A stretch of 8,976 bases of DNA from an uncultured Collinsella sp. (GCA_900541175.1 UQIT01000046.1:1-8976); one strand, 5' to 3'; numbered from the stretch's first letter, positions 1 to 7,966 are shown. Numbers and translations: made by a program. The notes: generated by a model not told the origin, from the sequence alone.

Positions 1-1430
1 AAGTGGGCGGGGGCGGCCCGGGCGGCAGCCTGCGCGGCGCCCGCCTCGAGCGAGCGGGCGTTAAGCGCGTCGGCGCGGCGCTCGCGAATTGCAGCATGAG
101 CATCCTGGCGGGCAGCACGATCGGCAGAATCTGCCGCTGCCACGCGCACGCGGTCGCCGATAGCGCCGACATTTTCGGGCGCCGCGGTCAGCGATTCCTC
201 AAAGGTAATGCCCTCGTCGCCAAAGGTGAGCTCCATCGACTCGCGCGCACCGCGGTCGGGGATGGCAAACACGCAGGCGTAGCGCTTGCCCACGACCTCC
301 TGGATGCGCGTCATAAAACGGTTGTCCGAGCCTGCGATGGCCGGCTGCTCAATCTTGAGCTCGGCCGTCACCGCACCACCGGCACGGATGAGGCTCACAT
401 AGTTCAGGCGCTGCTGGGCACCAAAATCGAGCTGTTGGGCGCGCACGTACAGACCATCCAGGCGGTCGATCCCTGCCTCGCCGGCACGGGCCTCGATATC
501 CTCGTAGGCGCGCAGACAGTCGTCGAACAGCGAGCGCGGCTCGGACAGGACCACGAGCGCCTTGCCGCTCACGTGTGCCAGCGGGCTCACGGTCTGGCCG
601 TACATCACCGGCAAAAAGCGGTCGAGCTCGGGCGTGACGATGCGCGCATCCACCATCTCGAGCAGCGCCGCCAGCTTGCTGTCGTCCTGGCTGGCGCGAT
701 AGAGCGCCACATGCATGTTGTGGACGGCCTCGTCGGTAAGCGCCAGCTCACGGCAGGGGAAGATCTCAATACTGTCCTCGTTACCGATGGTCTGCCCCGT
801 TGAGCTCACCATGCTGCGGATGCGGTCAATCTCGTCGCCAAAGAACTCAATGCGCACGGGCGCTTTCTCCTGCGCGGGAAACACCTCGACGGTGTCGCCG
901 TGAACGCGGAACAGACCGGGCGCATCAGCGGCACCGGCATTGGTGTAGCCCATGCCCACCAGGCGCTGCGGCACCTCGTCAAAAGGAATCTCCTCACCCA
1001 CCGCAAAAGTGGTGGACTCCCAATAGCGACTCTCGACCGGCGGCACGCAGCGCAGCAGCGCACGGGCTGAGGCAACCATGATGCAGTTGTCCCCGCGCAC
1101 GATGCGTCCCAGGGCCTCGCAGCGCTGCGCCACCACGGCGTCGTCGGGCGCCTGCTCGCGCCACGGATAGTCCTTACGCTCGGGAAAGCGGCACACGTGC
1201 GCCAGGCCCACATAGGCGGCAAGGCTGCGCGCGGCGCGATCGGCCGCATCCTCGCCGCTCACAATGTAGACCGTCGGGCGCGGGCGGCGCGCAAACTGGG
1301 CGGCCGCCATAAGCGTGCGGCCCGACTGCGACACAGCCAGCGTCACGTCCTCGCCGGCATCGAGTCCGGCCTCGACGGTCTGCAGTGCCTCGGCAGTGTA
1401 GAGCTGCGCGGCTATACGGTGAATGAGCAT
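1..1430 (-). CDS. mfd: Transcription-repair coupling factor Mfd, N-terminal part (runs off the left edge)
   Basis: Mfd removes RNA polymerase stalled at DNA lesions and recruits UvrA, coupling transcription to nucleotide excision repair. Only residues 1-476 are in the window; the RNA-polymerase-interacting and translocase domains lie beyond the left edge. The visible part is the UvrB-like region. A nucleotide-binding-like fold lacks an intact Walker A (LAVSQSGRTLMAA, about residues 31-43), as is usual for Mfd domain 1. The UvrA-binding-type block includes LVGMGY (157-162), FRVHGDTVEVFP (174-185) and RIEFFGDEIDRIR (193-205). A large middle domain follows. The loss of the helicase P-loop and the domain after residue 230 argue against UvrB. 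The ATG at 1430 is chosen because GGAGGA lies 5 nt upstream. From about residue 428 to the edge the sequence is Ala/Arg-rich linker. nth lies upstream, separated by a terminator-like hairpin. Confidence 0.93.
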   Translation of the reverse strand, partial: MLIHRIAAQLYTAEALQTVEAGLDAGEDVTLAVSQSGRTLMAAAQFARRPRPTVYIVSGEDAADRAARSLAAYVGLAHVCRFPERKDYPWREQAPDDAVVAQRCEALGRIVRGDNCIMVASARALLRCVPPVESRYWESTTFAVGEEIPFDEVPQRLVGMGYTNAGAADAPGLFRVHGDTVEVFPAQEKAPVRIEFFGDEIDRIRSMVSSTGQTIGNEDSIEIFPCRELALTDEAVHNMHVALYRASQDDSKLAALLEMVDARIVTPELDRFLPVMYGQTVSPLAHVSGKALVVLSEPRSLFDDCLRAYEDIEARAGEAGIDRLDGLYVRAQQLDFGAQQRLNYVSLIRAGGAVTAELKIEQPAIAGSDNRFMTRIQEVVGKRYACVFAIPDRGARESMELTFGDEGITFEESLTAAPENVGAIGDRVRVAAADSADRAARQDAHAAIRERRADALNARSLEAGAAQAAARAAPAH

Positions 1431-1453
1431 GCTGTTCCTCCGGCATCGCAACG

Positions 1454-1483
1454 CCAAAAGCCCGCCGGGGCAAGCTCGGCGGG
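1454..1483 (-). terminator. Terminator-like hairpin between nth and mfd
   Basis: Read on the minus strand, CCCGCCG (1477-1483) pairs perfectly with CGGCGGG (1461-1467) across a 9-nt loop, followed by the short T-run CTTTTGG (1454-1460). The 7-bp GC stem is strong but the T tract has only four bases. It ends about 14 nt before the mfd Shine-Dalgarno sequence. It could end nth transcription or, if the mfd promoter is further upstream, sit in the mfd leader. Confidence 0.55.
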
Positions 1484-1587
1484 TCGTACGTCAAATACAT
1501 TGTCTGTCATGGTAGCGCATGGAGAGGACTCCGGCTCAAGGGCAAACCCAGCCCCGCAAAAAACGCCAGACGAAGATGCGTTCCGCC

Positions 1588-2253
1588 CTACCCCGCTACG
1601 CGCACGCTGGGGCACAAATCTGCCAGCGGACACTCGTCACACTTAGGCTTGCGGGCGTCGCAGATCTCGCGACCGAAGGTGATCCACTGATGGTTGACCG
1701 ACTCCCAATACTCGTGCGGCAAAATCTTAAGCAGATCCTGCTCGGTCTTGAGCGGCTCCTTGGCATGCGTCTTAGGACTCAGCATCAGGCGGTGCGCAAT
1801 GCGGTTGACGTGTGTGTCCACCGCAATACCCCCCACGATGCCATACCCCACGTTGAGCACGATGTTTGCCGTCTTGCGTCCCACGCCCGGCAGCTTCACG
1901 AGTTCCTTCATGTCGGCCGGCACCTCGCCGCCATAGTCGGCGACGATCATCTGCGCTGCCTCGACGGCATGCTTGGCTTTGCTCTTGTAGAAGCCGAGTG
2001 ACTTGATGGTGTCTGCCACGTCAGCCACGCTCGCCCCAGCCATGGCCTCGGGTGTGGGCCACTGGGCAAACAGCCGCGGTGTCACCTTGTTGACCTGTGC
2101 ATCGGTCGTTTGCGCCGAAAGCAGCACCGCGATCAGCAGGCGGAAGGGATTCTCGTGGTCCAAAAAGCACTCGACCGGGCCATAGCGACGGTCGAGGCGC
2201 TCACACACCTCGATGGCGCGCTCGCGCTTGGTGGCATTGGTCTCGCGTGGCAT
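1588..2253 (-). CDS. nth: Endonuclease III (DNA glycosylase/AP lyase)
   Basis: A 221-residue base-excision-repair enzyme that removes oxidised pyrimidines and cleaves the abasic site by beta-elimination; the length is normal for the family. The helix-hairpin-helix reads LPGVGRKTAN (121-130), with catalytic Lys127. The catalytic Asp is Asp146 in VDTHVNR. The [4Fe-4S] cluster loop is complete: Cys198, Cys205, Cys208 and Cys214 in C-x6-C-x2-C-x5-C spacing. LLSAQTTD (44-51) is the usual N-terminal motif. The ATG at 2253 is preferred to an upstream in-frame GTG at 2277 because AAGGAG lies 5 nt before the ATG and the GTG has no ribosome binding site. The ABC exporter ends 63 bp upstream on the same strand, so readthrough is possible; mfd follows downstream. 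Confidence 0.97.
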   Translation of the reverse strand: MPRETNATKRERAIEVCERLDRRYGPVECFLDHENPFRLLIAVLLSAQTTDAQVNKVTPRLFAQWPTPEAMAGASVADVADTIKSLGFYKSKAKHAVEAAQMIVADYGGEVPADMKELVKLPGVGRKTANIVLNVGYGIVGGIAVDTHVNRIAHRLMLSPKTHAKEPLKTEQDLLKILPHEYWESVNHQWITFGREICDARKPKCDECPLADLCPSVRVAG

Positions 2254-2272
2254 AACGACTCCTTGGCTCAAC

Positions 2273-2303
2273 GGCACAATAAACTAATGGGCACAATTGT
2301 CCC
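2273..2303. promoter_or_regulatory. Direct repeat and near-palindrome in the nth leader
   Basis: GGCACAAT occurs twice (2273-2280 and 2290-2297, 17 bp apart). The second copy is part of the near-palindrome GGGCACAATTGTCCC (2289-2303), which is a perfect inverted repeat apart from one extra base. It lies between the exporter stop codon and the nth start. It might be a protein-binding site or a weak attenuating hairpin; I see no well-formed -10/-35 pair here. Confidence 0.25.
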
Positions 2304-2316
2304 ACGTCCGAGACGC

Positions 2317-4119
<1,803 letters not shown>

Positions 4120-4194
4120 GAGCTTCCTTTCGCGTCTGATAGGGCGAAACGCCATTGTTGCACATTGGAGCGCACTTCAGGCAAGCGCGATGCG

Positions 4195-4231
4195 AAAAGC
4201 AGCGGGGCACCCGCGTTTGCGCCGGTGCCCC
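4195..4231 (-). terminator. Intrinsic terminator of rmuC
   Basis: On the minus strand GGGGCACC (4224-4231) pairs with GGTGCCCC (4204-4211). An inner CGC/GCG pairing (4219-4221 with 4212-4214) extends the helix past a 2-nt bulge to a 4-nt loop. A TTTT run (4195-4198) follows after a short GCTGC spacer. It starts 16 nt past the rmuC stop codon and separates rmuC from the ABC exporter. Confidence 0.75.
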
Positions 4232-4246
4232 ACCGTCTTGTTGCAA

Positions 4247-5602
4247 TTAGTCCTCGTCTTCTTGGTCTGCGAGAAGGCTTGCGGACGTGAGTCCCAAGAT
4301 TTCATCGGCTTGGTCGGCATCTTCCAGCACGTCGATGTCCTTGAGCTTGCGCTCCATAACGTTGGTGCGCGTGGTGATGATGCCCTCGACCGTTTTGCCC
4401 GCGGTCTCGATCTGCTGCTGGGCGCGGCGCAGCGCCTTTTGATAGCGCGGCAGCTCGGCCTTGACGGCGGAGAGCACGCGCAGTACATCGTCGGTGCGTT
4501 TTTGCAGCTTAAACGTTTGGTAACTCATCTGCAGGCTGTTGAGGATGGCCGCCATGGTGCTGGGACCGGCAACGTTGACGTGATAGTCGCGGCCCAGGGT
4601 CTCGATAAGCCCGGGGCGGCTGACGACCTCGGCGTACAGTCCCTCAAACGGCACGAACATGATGCCAAAGTTGGTCGTTGCCGGCACACTCAGGTACTTT
4701 TCGCAGATGTCCTTGGCCTCGCGCTTGACCATGGTGTCGAGCGTCTTGCGCGCAGCCGCCACGGTCTCCGCATCGCCTGACTCCTGCGCGTCGAGCAAGT
4801 GCTCGTACGCGTCGCCCGGAAACTTGGAGTCAATCGGCAGCAGCACGGGGTCGCCCTCGTCCACCGGCAGCTTGACGGCAAACTCAACACGCTCCGAGGC
4901 TCCGGGCCTGGTGGCAACGTTTTCCAGATACTGGTCGGGTGTGAGGATGTCCGTCAGGATCGCACCCAGCTGCACCTCGCCCAAAATGCCACGCGCCTTC
5001 ACATTGCCCAGCACGCGCTTAAGATCGCCCACTCCGGTGGCGATGGATTGCATGTCGCCCAATCCCTTGTACACGGCCTCGAGCTGGTCGCTCACCTGCT
5101 TAAACGATGCAGACAGGCGATCGTTGAGCGTACGGGAGAGCTTCTCGTCCACCGTCGCGCGCATCTGATCGAGCTGCACGTTGTTGTCCTTGCGGATGGC
5201 GCCCAGCTGGACATCGACCGTCTCGCGCACCTTGTCCAGGCGATGCTCGATGCCCTCGCGATTGGCGCCGAGCTGTTGGGCCGTCTCGCGGCGCAGGTCA
5301 TCCATCCGGTCACCAGCTTGCGAGAACTCGCGTGCGATGGTCAGGTAACGTTGCTGCTCCACGGCCGCATCGGTCGTCTGCTGCTGCGCGATGGCATTGG
5401 CCGTGCGGCGGGTTTCGGCCAGCGCGACGTTCAGGGCATCGAGCGCGTTGTTGGCCTGCTCGAGTGCTGCCAGCGTTTCCGCGCTACTGTCGCCACGCTC
5501 CCGCAACTCGGCACGCAGGCTCTTGAGCTGGAGGGCGCAAGCCACAGCAACTCCCACCGCCACCAAGGCGATCACAACAAGCACAATATCAATAGCAGAC
5601 AT
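4247..5602 (-). CDS. rmuC: DNA recombination protein RmuC
   Basis: RmuC proteins are membrane-anchored proteins with a predicted nuclease-like fold; the E. coli gene is known for limiting inversions at short inverted repeats. This 451-residue protein has an N-terminal membrane anchor (about residues 4-24), a long Glu/Gln/Arg-rich probable coiled coil (about 25-190) and the conserved RmuC domain (about 195-400). Landmarks are ARGILGEVQLGAIL (203-216), LLPIDSKFPGDAYEHL (254-269), FVPFEGLYAEV (316-326) and the final helices beginning SYQTFKLQKR. The C-terminus is acidic (DQEDED). The ATG at 5602 is chosen because GGAG lies 3 nt upstream and the membrane anchor begins directly after it; an upstream in-frame TTG at 5635 has no ribosome binding site. 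The helix-turn-helix gene ends 51 bp upstream and may be cotranscribed. A terminator follows. Confidence 0.95.
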   Translation of the reverse strand: MSAIDIVLVVIALVAVGVAVACALQLKSLRAELRERGDSSAETLAALEQANNALDALNVALAETRRTANAIAQQQTTDAAVEQQRYLTIAREFSQAGDRMDDLRRETAQQLGANREGIEHRLDKVRETVDVQLGAIRKDNNVQLDQMRATVDEKLSRTLNDRLSASFKQVSDQLEAVYKGLGDMQSIATGVGDLKRVLGNVKARGILGEVQLGAILTDILTPDQYLENVATRPGASERVEFAVKLPVDEGDPVLLPIDSKFPGDAYEHLLDAQESGDAETVAAARKTLDTMVKREAKDICEKYLSVPATTNFGIMFVPFEGLYAEVVSRPGLIETLGRDYHVNVAGPSTMAAILNSLQMSYQTFKLQKRTDDVLRVLSAVKAELPRYQKALRRAQQQIETAGKTVEGIITTRTNVMERKLKDIDVLEDADQADEILGLTSASLLADQEDED

Positions 5603-5653
5603 AGACTCCGCCCAACAAACCCAATCGAGCACCAATCAAAACCGCGATCAATC

Positions 5654-6217
5654 TTACCCCGCCACACACACCGGGCGCCCGGCCCCTTCTTGGGCGCCCC
5701 TCTCCTCCGCATATTCCATAATGCGGCGCGCCGTTTTCCTGCTCACCTTTGAGTCATCGCCGGCCAAGTATGCGTATACGTTTCCTTTATTCAGGCGCAG
5801 AGCACGGCAGAGGCCATAGCGCGTTACGCCCGATTCCTCCAATGCTTCCAGCGTTTTCTTTCTCATCAGGGCGTTCACCCTTCTATCGGCCGCCGGCTTT
5901 TCCTTCACCGCTCTATACGCACGCCAAACGTTGGCATAACGATTAGGGAGCTCACTTTTGGCGCATAGAGACGCCATGCTACCCGCTTGGCCGTACAAGG
6001 ATAAAACGTCTCGGTAATCCTGTTCCATCCACGAGCCCTCGGATAAGCCCAGAACGTATTCGGCTTTTCCTTGCGCCAAAGCGAGCAAAAACAGAGGCTC
6101 CGCCACGCGCGGCGCAGCCGTCGTCGCCTGCTCAACCAATTTTCTAAAACTCAGCGACTGCTGTCCGGATAGCTCTCGGCAATAGCCTTTTAAGAATCCC
6201 TCAAAGGTCAGATTCAA
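5654..6217 (-). CDS. Unidentified protein with C-terminal helix-turn-helix
   Basis: I do not recognise a named family. The protein is 187 residues and soluble, with no signal peptide or membrane segment. Residues 1-118 are mostly helical (LTFEGFLKGYCRELSG, then APRVAEPLFLLALAQG). Residues 121-171 look like a Cro/C1-type helix-turn-helix: a supporting helix TLEALEESG, helix 2 TRYGLCRAL (132-140) and a recognition helix NKGNVYAYLAG (143-153), followed by a basic helix SRKTARRIMEYAEE. A role in DNA binding or transcription regulation is therefore likely; the target is unknown. The start is set at TTG 6217, because GGAGGT lies exactly 6 nt before it. An upstream in-frame ATG at 6235 would put this GGAGGT inside codons 3-4 and has no Shine-Dalgarno of its own. 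Base composition looks less GC-rich than in neighbours, and the leader is AT-rich, which may indicate transfer. rmuC begins 51 bp downstream. Confidence 0.82.
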   Translation of the reverse strand: MNLTFEGFLKGYCRELSGQQSLSFRKLVEQATTAAPRVAEPLFLLALAQGKAEYVLGLSEGSWMEQDYRDVLSLYGQAGSMASLCAKSELPNRYANVWRAYRAVKEKPAADRRVNALMRKKTLEALEESGVTRYGLCRALRLNKGNVYAYLAGDDSKVSRKTARRIMEYAEERGAQEGAGRPVCVAG

Positions 6218-6229
6218 CCGAGCACCTCC
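6215..6229 (-). promoter_or_regulatory. Ribosome binding site that fixes a TTG start
   Basis: On the minus strand GGAGGT (6224-6229) is followed by GCTCGG and then TTG (6215-6217). The near-consensus sequence and 6-nt spacing make TTG the likely initiation codon of the helix-turn-helix gene, in preference to the in-frame ATG at 6233-6235 that lies upstream of the Shine-Dalgarno sequence. Confidence 0.75.
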
Positions 6230-6236
6230 GTTCATT

Positions 6237-6269
6237 TACTATTCTTATTCATCTTCAATAATACTATTC
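6237..6269. promoter_or_regulatory. AT-rich leader with a direct repeat, possible operator/promoter
   Basis: In front of the helix-turn-helix gene the sequence becomes strongly AT-rich. It contains two copies of GAATAGTA (minus strand; plus-strand positions 6237-6244 and 6262-6269) starting 25 bp apart. TAGTAT or TATTAT could serve as a -10 element, but no convincing -35 is visible. GTCGTGCGAC, an inverted repeat with a 2-nt centre, lies just upstream (6271-6280). The arrangement would suit autoregulation by the encoded protein; this is inference. Confidence 0.35.
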
Positions 6270-6353
6270 AGTCGCACGACAGGACCCACAGGATGCAAGA
6301 ATTCCGCTCGTGGCGATAATCCCTACACCCTAGAAGTCCTAATGTGACAAACG

Positions 6354-6788
6354 CTAACTCTCCCAGCCGGCGCGGATTGTTGTTATGACATCGCCTAGGC
6401 GCTGGCCGAGGGCTGACAGATGTTGGAGCACTTCGCCGGGCGAAGCACCGTTGAGGATGCAGGTGAGCGCATACGAGACCAAGAAAATCGCCGCAAGTCC
6501 TAGCGGAATGAGCACGATCATCGCCAATGTGCGCAGGCGCTGGCCCACGCGGCGACGACGCGCACGACGCTTGTCGAACGCGAGCTCCTGTGCATATGAA
6601 TCTTGCTGTACGGAATAGGCCTCTGGTGCCGATTCGCACCCGGGCACAGCTGCAGGTACAGCAGCGGGCACGACATTTTGCGCAAAGGGCTGGACTGCCG
6701 CCCCTTGCATTTGCATCTCCATGAGTCGTTGCTGCTGGCGCAACATGCGCTCGGCTTGTTGCTGCGGAGTCTCAAGAAACAGATCCAT
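6354..6788 (-). CDS. Unidentified small single-pass membrane protein, Gln-rich N-terminus
   Basis: A 144-residue protein I cannot assign to a family. Residues 1-30 are rich in Gln and Met (ETPQQQAERMLRQQQRLMEM) and look helical and amphipathic. Residues 31-60 are an Ala/Pro/Val low-complexity stretch. Residues 72-86 are strongly basic (KRRARRRRVGQRLR) and precede one hydrophobic segment (about 88-112). A short tail of about 30 residues follows. By the positive-inside rule the Gln-rich part should be cytoplasmic and the tail external. The ATG at 6788 is chosen because GGAGG lies 5 nt upstream; a TTG at 6800 overlaps that same site and is unlikely. The gene stands alone, with 250 bp of leader after the previous terminator and 136 bp before the helix-turn-helix gene. 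Confidence 0.75.
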   Translation of the reverse strand: MDLFLETPQQQAERMLRQQQRLMEMQMQGAAVQPFAQNVVPAAVPAAVPGCESAPEAYSVQQDSYAQELAFDKRRARRRRVGQRLRTLAMIVLIPLGLAAIFLVSYALTCILNGASPGEVLQHLSALGQRLGDVITTIRAGWES

Positions 6789-7040
6789 GCTGGCCTCCAA
6801 AATCGGAGCATTCGACGCTTACGACCAGCATCCCGCACCGCCATGACCGCGACAACGCAATCGCCGGCAATAGCCACAAAGTTTCTTTTGCTCAAAAGCT
6901 GTCGAAAAGCTCAACAACTCCCCTACCAGCACTTTCTCTGAGCTTTTTTCGCCAGCAATCTTTTGGCCTTCCACCCTTACGCCAACTGACCAAAATCTAA
7001 CCAAAAGCTTGACGAAAATTGTGAAGACAGGGACCCCCAC
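6789..7040. other. Non-coding leader of the Gln-rich protein gene, with inverted repeats
   Basis: This 250-bp stretch between a terminator and the 144-residue gene holds no gene I can support. It is more AT-rich than its surroundings. It contains two inverted repeats: AAAAGCTCA (6905-6913) with TGAGCTTTT (6939-6947), loop 25 nt, and CTTTTGG (6960-6966) with CCAAAAG (7001-7007), spacer 34 nt. AGCTTTTGG/AGCTTTTC-like words recur on the minus strand. The promoter of the gene should lie here, but I see no clear -10/-35 pair. A structured leader RNA or a protein-binding region is possible; I do not recognise a known riboswitch. Confidence 0.4.
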
Positions 7041-7068
7041 AAAAAGTGCCGCCCCAAAGGGGCGGCAC
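7041..7068 (-). terminator. Intrinsic terminator (copy 1) of the 210-residue membrane-protein gene
   Basis: On the minus strand a 10-bp perfect stem, GTGCCGCCCC (7059-7068) with GGGGCGGCAC (7046-7055), closes a 3-nt loop and is followed by TTTTTGTGGGG. The stem, the T-run and the flanking CACAAAC/GTTTGTG are almost identical to the terminator at 7967-7998, so the two are related by descent or conversion and not just similar in shape. Confidence 0.85.
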
Positions 7069-7110
7069 ACAAACCAATCTATTAGCCAAAACTCGTTGGC
7101 AAGCCCGCGT

Positions 7111-7196
7111 CGTCAGACCCGCGGCGCATGCCTTTGCCTCGCGCGACTCTGCGAAGCCGTGAGCGAGAGGGAAAGGGATGCGCCGCGGGTCTGACG
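7111..7196. repeat. Long hairpin with conserved loop, copy 1
   Basis: Positions 7111-7144 pair with 7163-7196 in a 34-position stem with only three mismatches (7130/7177 G-G, 7136/7171 G-G, 7141/7166 G-A). The outer 19 bp are perfect. The 18-nt loop is GACTCTGCGAAGCCGTGA (7145-7162), closed by CGC/GCG. It lies in the 3' untranslated region of the 210-residue membrane-protein gene, 54 nt after its stop codon and 42 nt before its terminator. The loop matches that of 8048-8147 at 16 of 18 positions, while the outer arms are unrelated. Confidence 0.9.
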
Positions 7197-7198
7197 TC

Positions 7199-7233
7199 CG
7201 GAGCGGTGAAACCAGCAGTTGCCCTGCGCTCCG
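7199..7233. repeat. Short inverted repeat sharing a 12-mer with hairpin copy 2
   Basis: CGGAGCG (7199-7205) pairs with CGCTCCG (7227-7233) across 21 nt. CCCTGCGCTCCG (7222-7233) is identical to the end of the right arm of the long hairpin at 8136-8147. It sits between the membrane-protein stop codon and hairpin copy 1. It may be the remnant of another copy of the element or of its insertion site. Confidence 0.5.
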
Positions 7234-7250
7234 TGGTCGGTGAGGACAGA

Positions 7251-7883
7251 CTACATGCCCGCGAGACCTCGGGCGGCGGTGGCGCACATAAATGCCAAGA
7301 CGAGAATCACGAGCGACCCGGCGATGTCTGCCAGCACGCCCATTACGCGGCGCTCAAACAGCCAGCTCTCAAAGTGTGGGGCAACGTTGCGCCAAACACG
7401 CCACAGCAAGATGCCCATACCGATGACGCCCGGGATATTGAGCAGTAGGATCTCGGAGCACAAAAGACCAATCAGGTTGCCGGCGACAAAACCAGCATCG
7501 CCCTCGCAGTATTTGCGGTAGACCATATACAGCATGTACGCCACAAACGGCTGCAAGCACGCAGAAATAAACGTGACCACCATCGAGGGCTCCTGCGAAA
7601 AGACCTCGGTGAGTTTATCGACACTCGTGGCGTCCTTCGAAGCCAAGAATAAACCGATAACCACAAGGGGCACCACGCCCAAAATTACCTCGACCAGAGT
7701 AAACAACTTGGCAGTCAAATCCTCACTAGCCGAATTCAAATGAGGCGCCCACTCAGGATGAGCATGCGCGCCGACCTTCTTATCCTTCTCGGCATGATCG
7801 GCCTTTTTGCCCTCGGCAACCCGGCGACCAGGATCCTTGCGAGTTCCCGCCGCAGCAACCCGAGCCCGAGACTTCTTACCCAT
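7251..7883 (-). CDS. Unidentified multi-pass membrane protein with charged N-terminal tail
   Basis: A 210-residue integral membrane protein I cannot assign to a family. Residues 1-50 are hydrophilic and strongly charged, rich in Lys, Arg and His (KKSRARVAAAG near the start; KKADHAEKDKKVGAHAH at about 26-42), suggesting a cytoplasmic tail that could bind nucleic acid or acidic lipid. Hydrophobic segments lie at about 60-81, 100-121, 131-148, 149-164 and 180-204, giving four or five membrane spans. The ATG at 7883 is chosen because GAGGTG lies 6 nt upstream; an in-frame GTG at 7892 lacks a ribosome binding site. TACACT (minus strand, 7926-7931) is a possible -10 element without a good -35. The gene is flanked on both sides by the long-hairpin/terminator pairs, so it is probably transcribed alone. 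Confidence 0.8.
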   Translation of the reverse strand: MGKKSRARVAAAGTRKDPGRRVAEGKKADHAEKDKKVGAHAHPEWAPHLNSASEDLTAKLFTLVEVILGVVPLVVIGLFLASKDATSVDKLTEVFSQEPSMVVTFISACLQPFVAYMLYMVYRKYCEGDAGFVAGNLIGLLCSEILLLNIPGVIGMGILLWRVWRNVAPHFESWLFERRVMGVLADIAGSLVILVLAFMCATAARGLAGM

Positions 7884-7966
7884 AACCAACACCTCACAAG
7901 AGGAAACAAATAGCCAACGCTACCCAGTGTACCCTCTAAGCAACGTCACCGCCCCAACCGGCCCCC

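Noticed and set aside
1412..1510. Possible 32-codon leader peptide overlapping the mfd start
   Set aside because: The nearest GGAG is 21 nt before its ATG, so there is no usable ribosome binding site, and the codons show no regulatory residue run.
4120..4194. TTGCCT ... AACAAT as a promoter for the ABC exporter
   Set aside because: The spacing of about 19 nt and poor -10 match are not better than expected by chance; a promoter is expected here but not identified.
4799..5752. Plus-strand open frame of 317 codons opposite rmuC
   Set aside because: It mirrors the codon pattern of rmuC, has no ribosome binding site and gives a Leu/His/Arg-rich product with no domain; it is an antisense shadow. 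The same holds for the plus-strand frames at 3-803 and 2785-3576.
6518..6895. Minus-strand frame beginning MSKRNFVAIAG that overlaps the Gln-rich protein gene
   Set aside because: The first residues look protein-like but there is no Shine-Dalgarno before its TTG, and the rest is an alternative frame of the better-supported 144-residue gene.
6819..7070. Minus-strand 83-codon frame in the leader of the Gln-rich protein gene
   Set aside because: It begins inside the terminator hairpin, crosses both inverted repeats, lacks a ribosome binding site and has no recognisable protein features.
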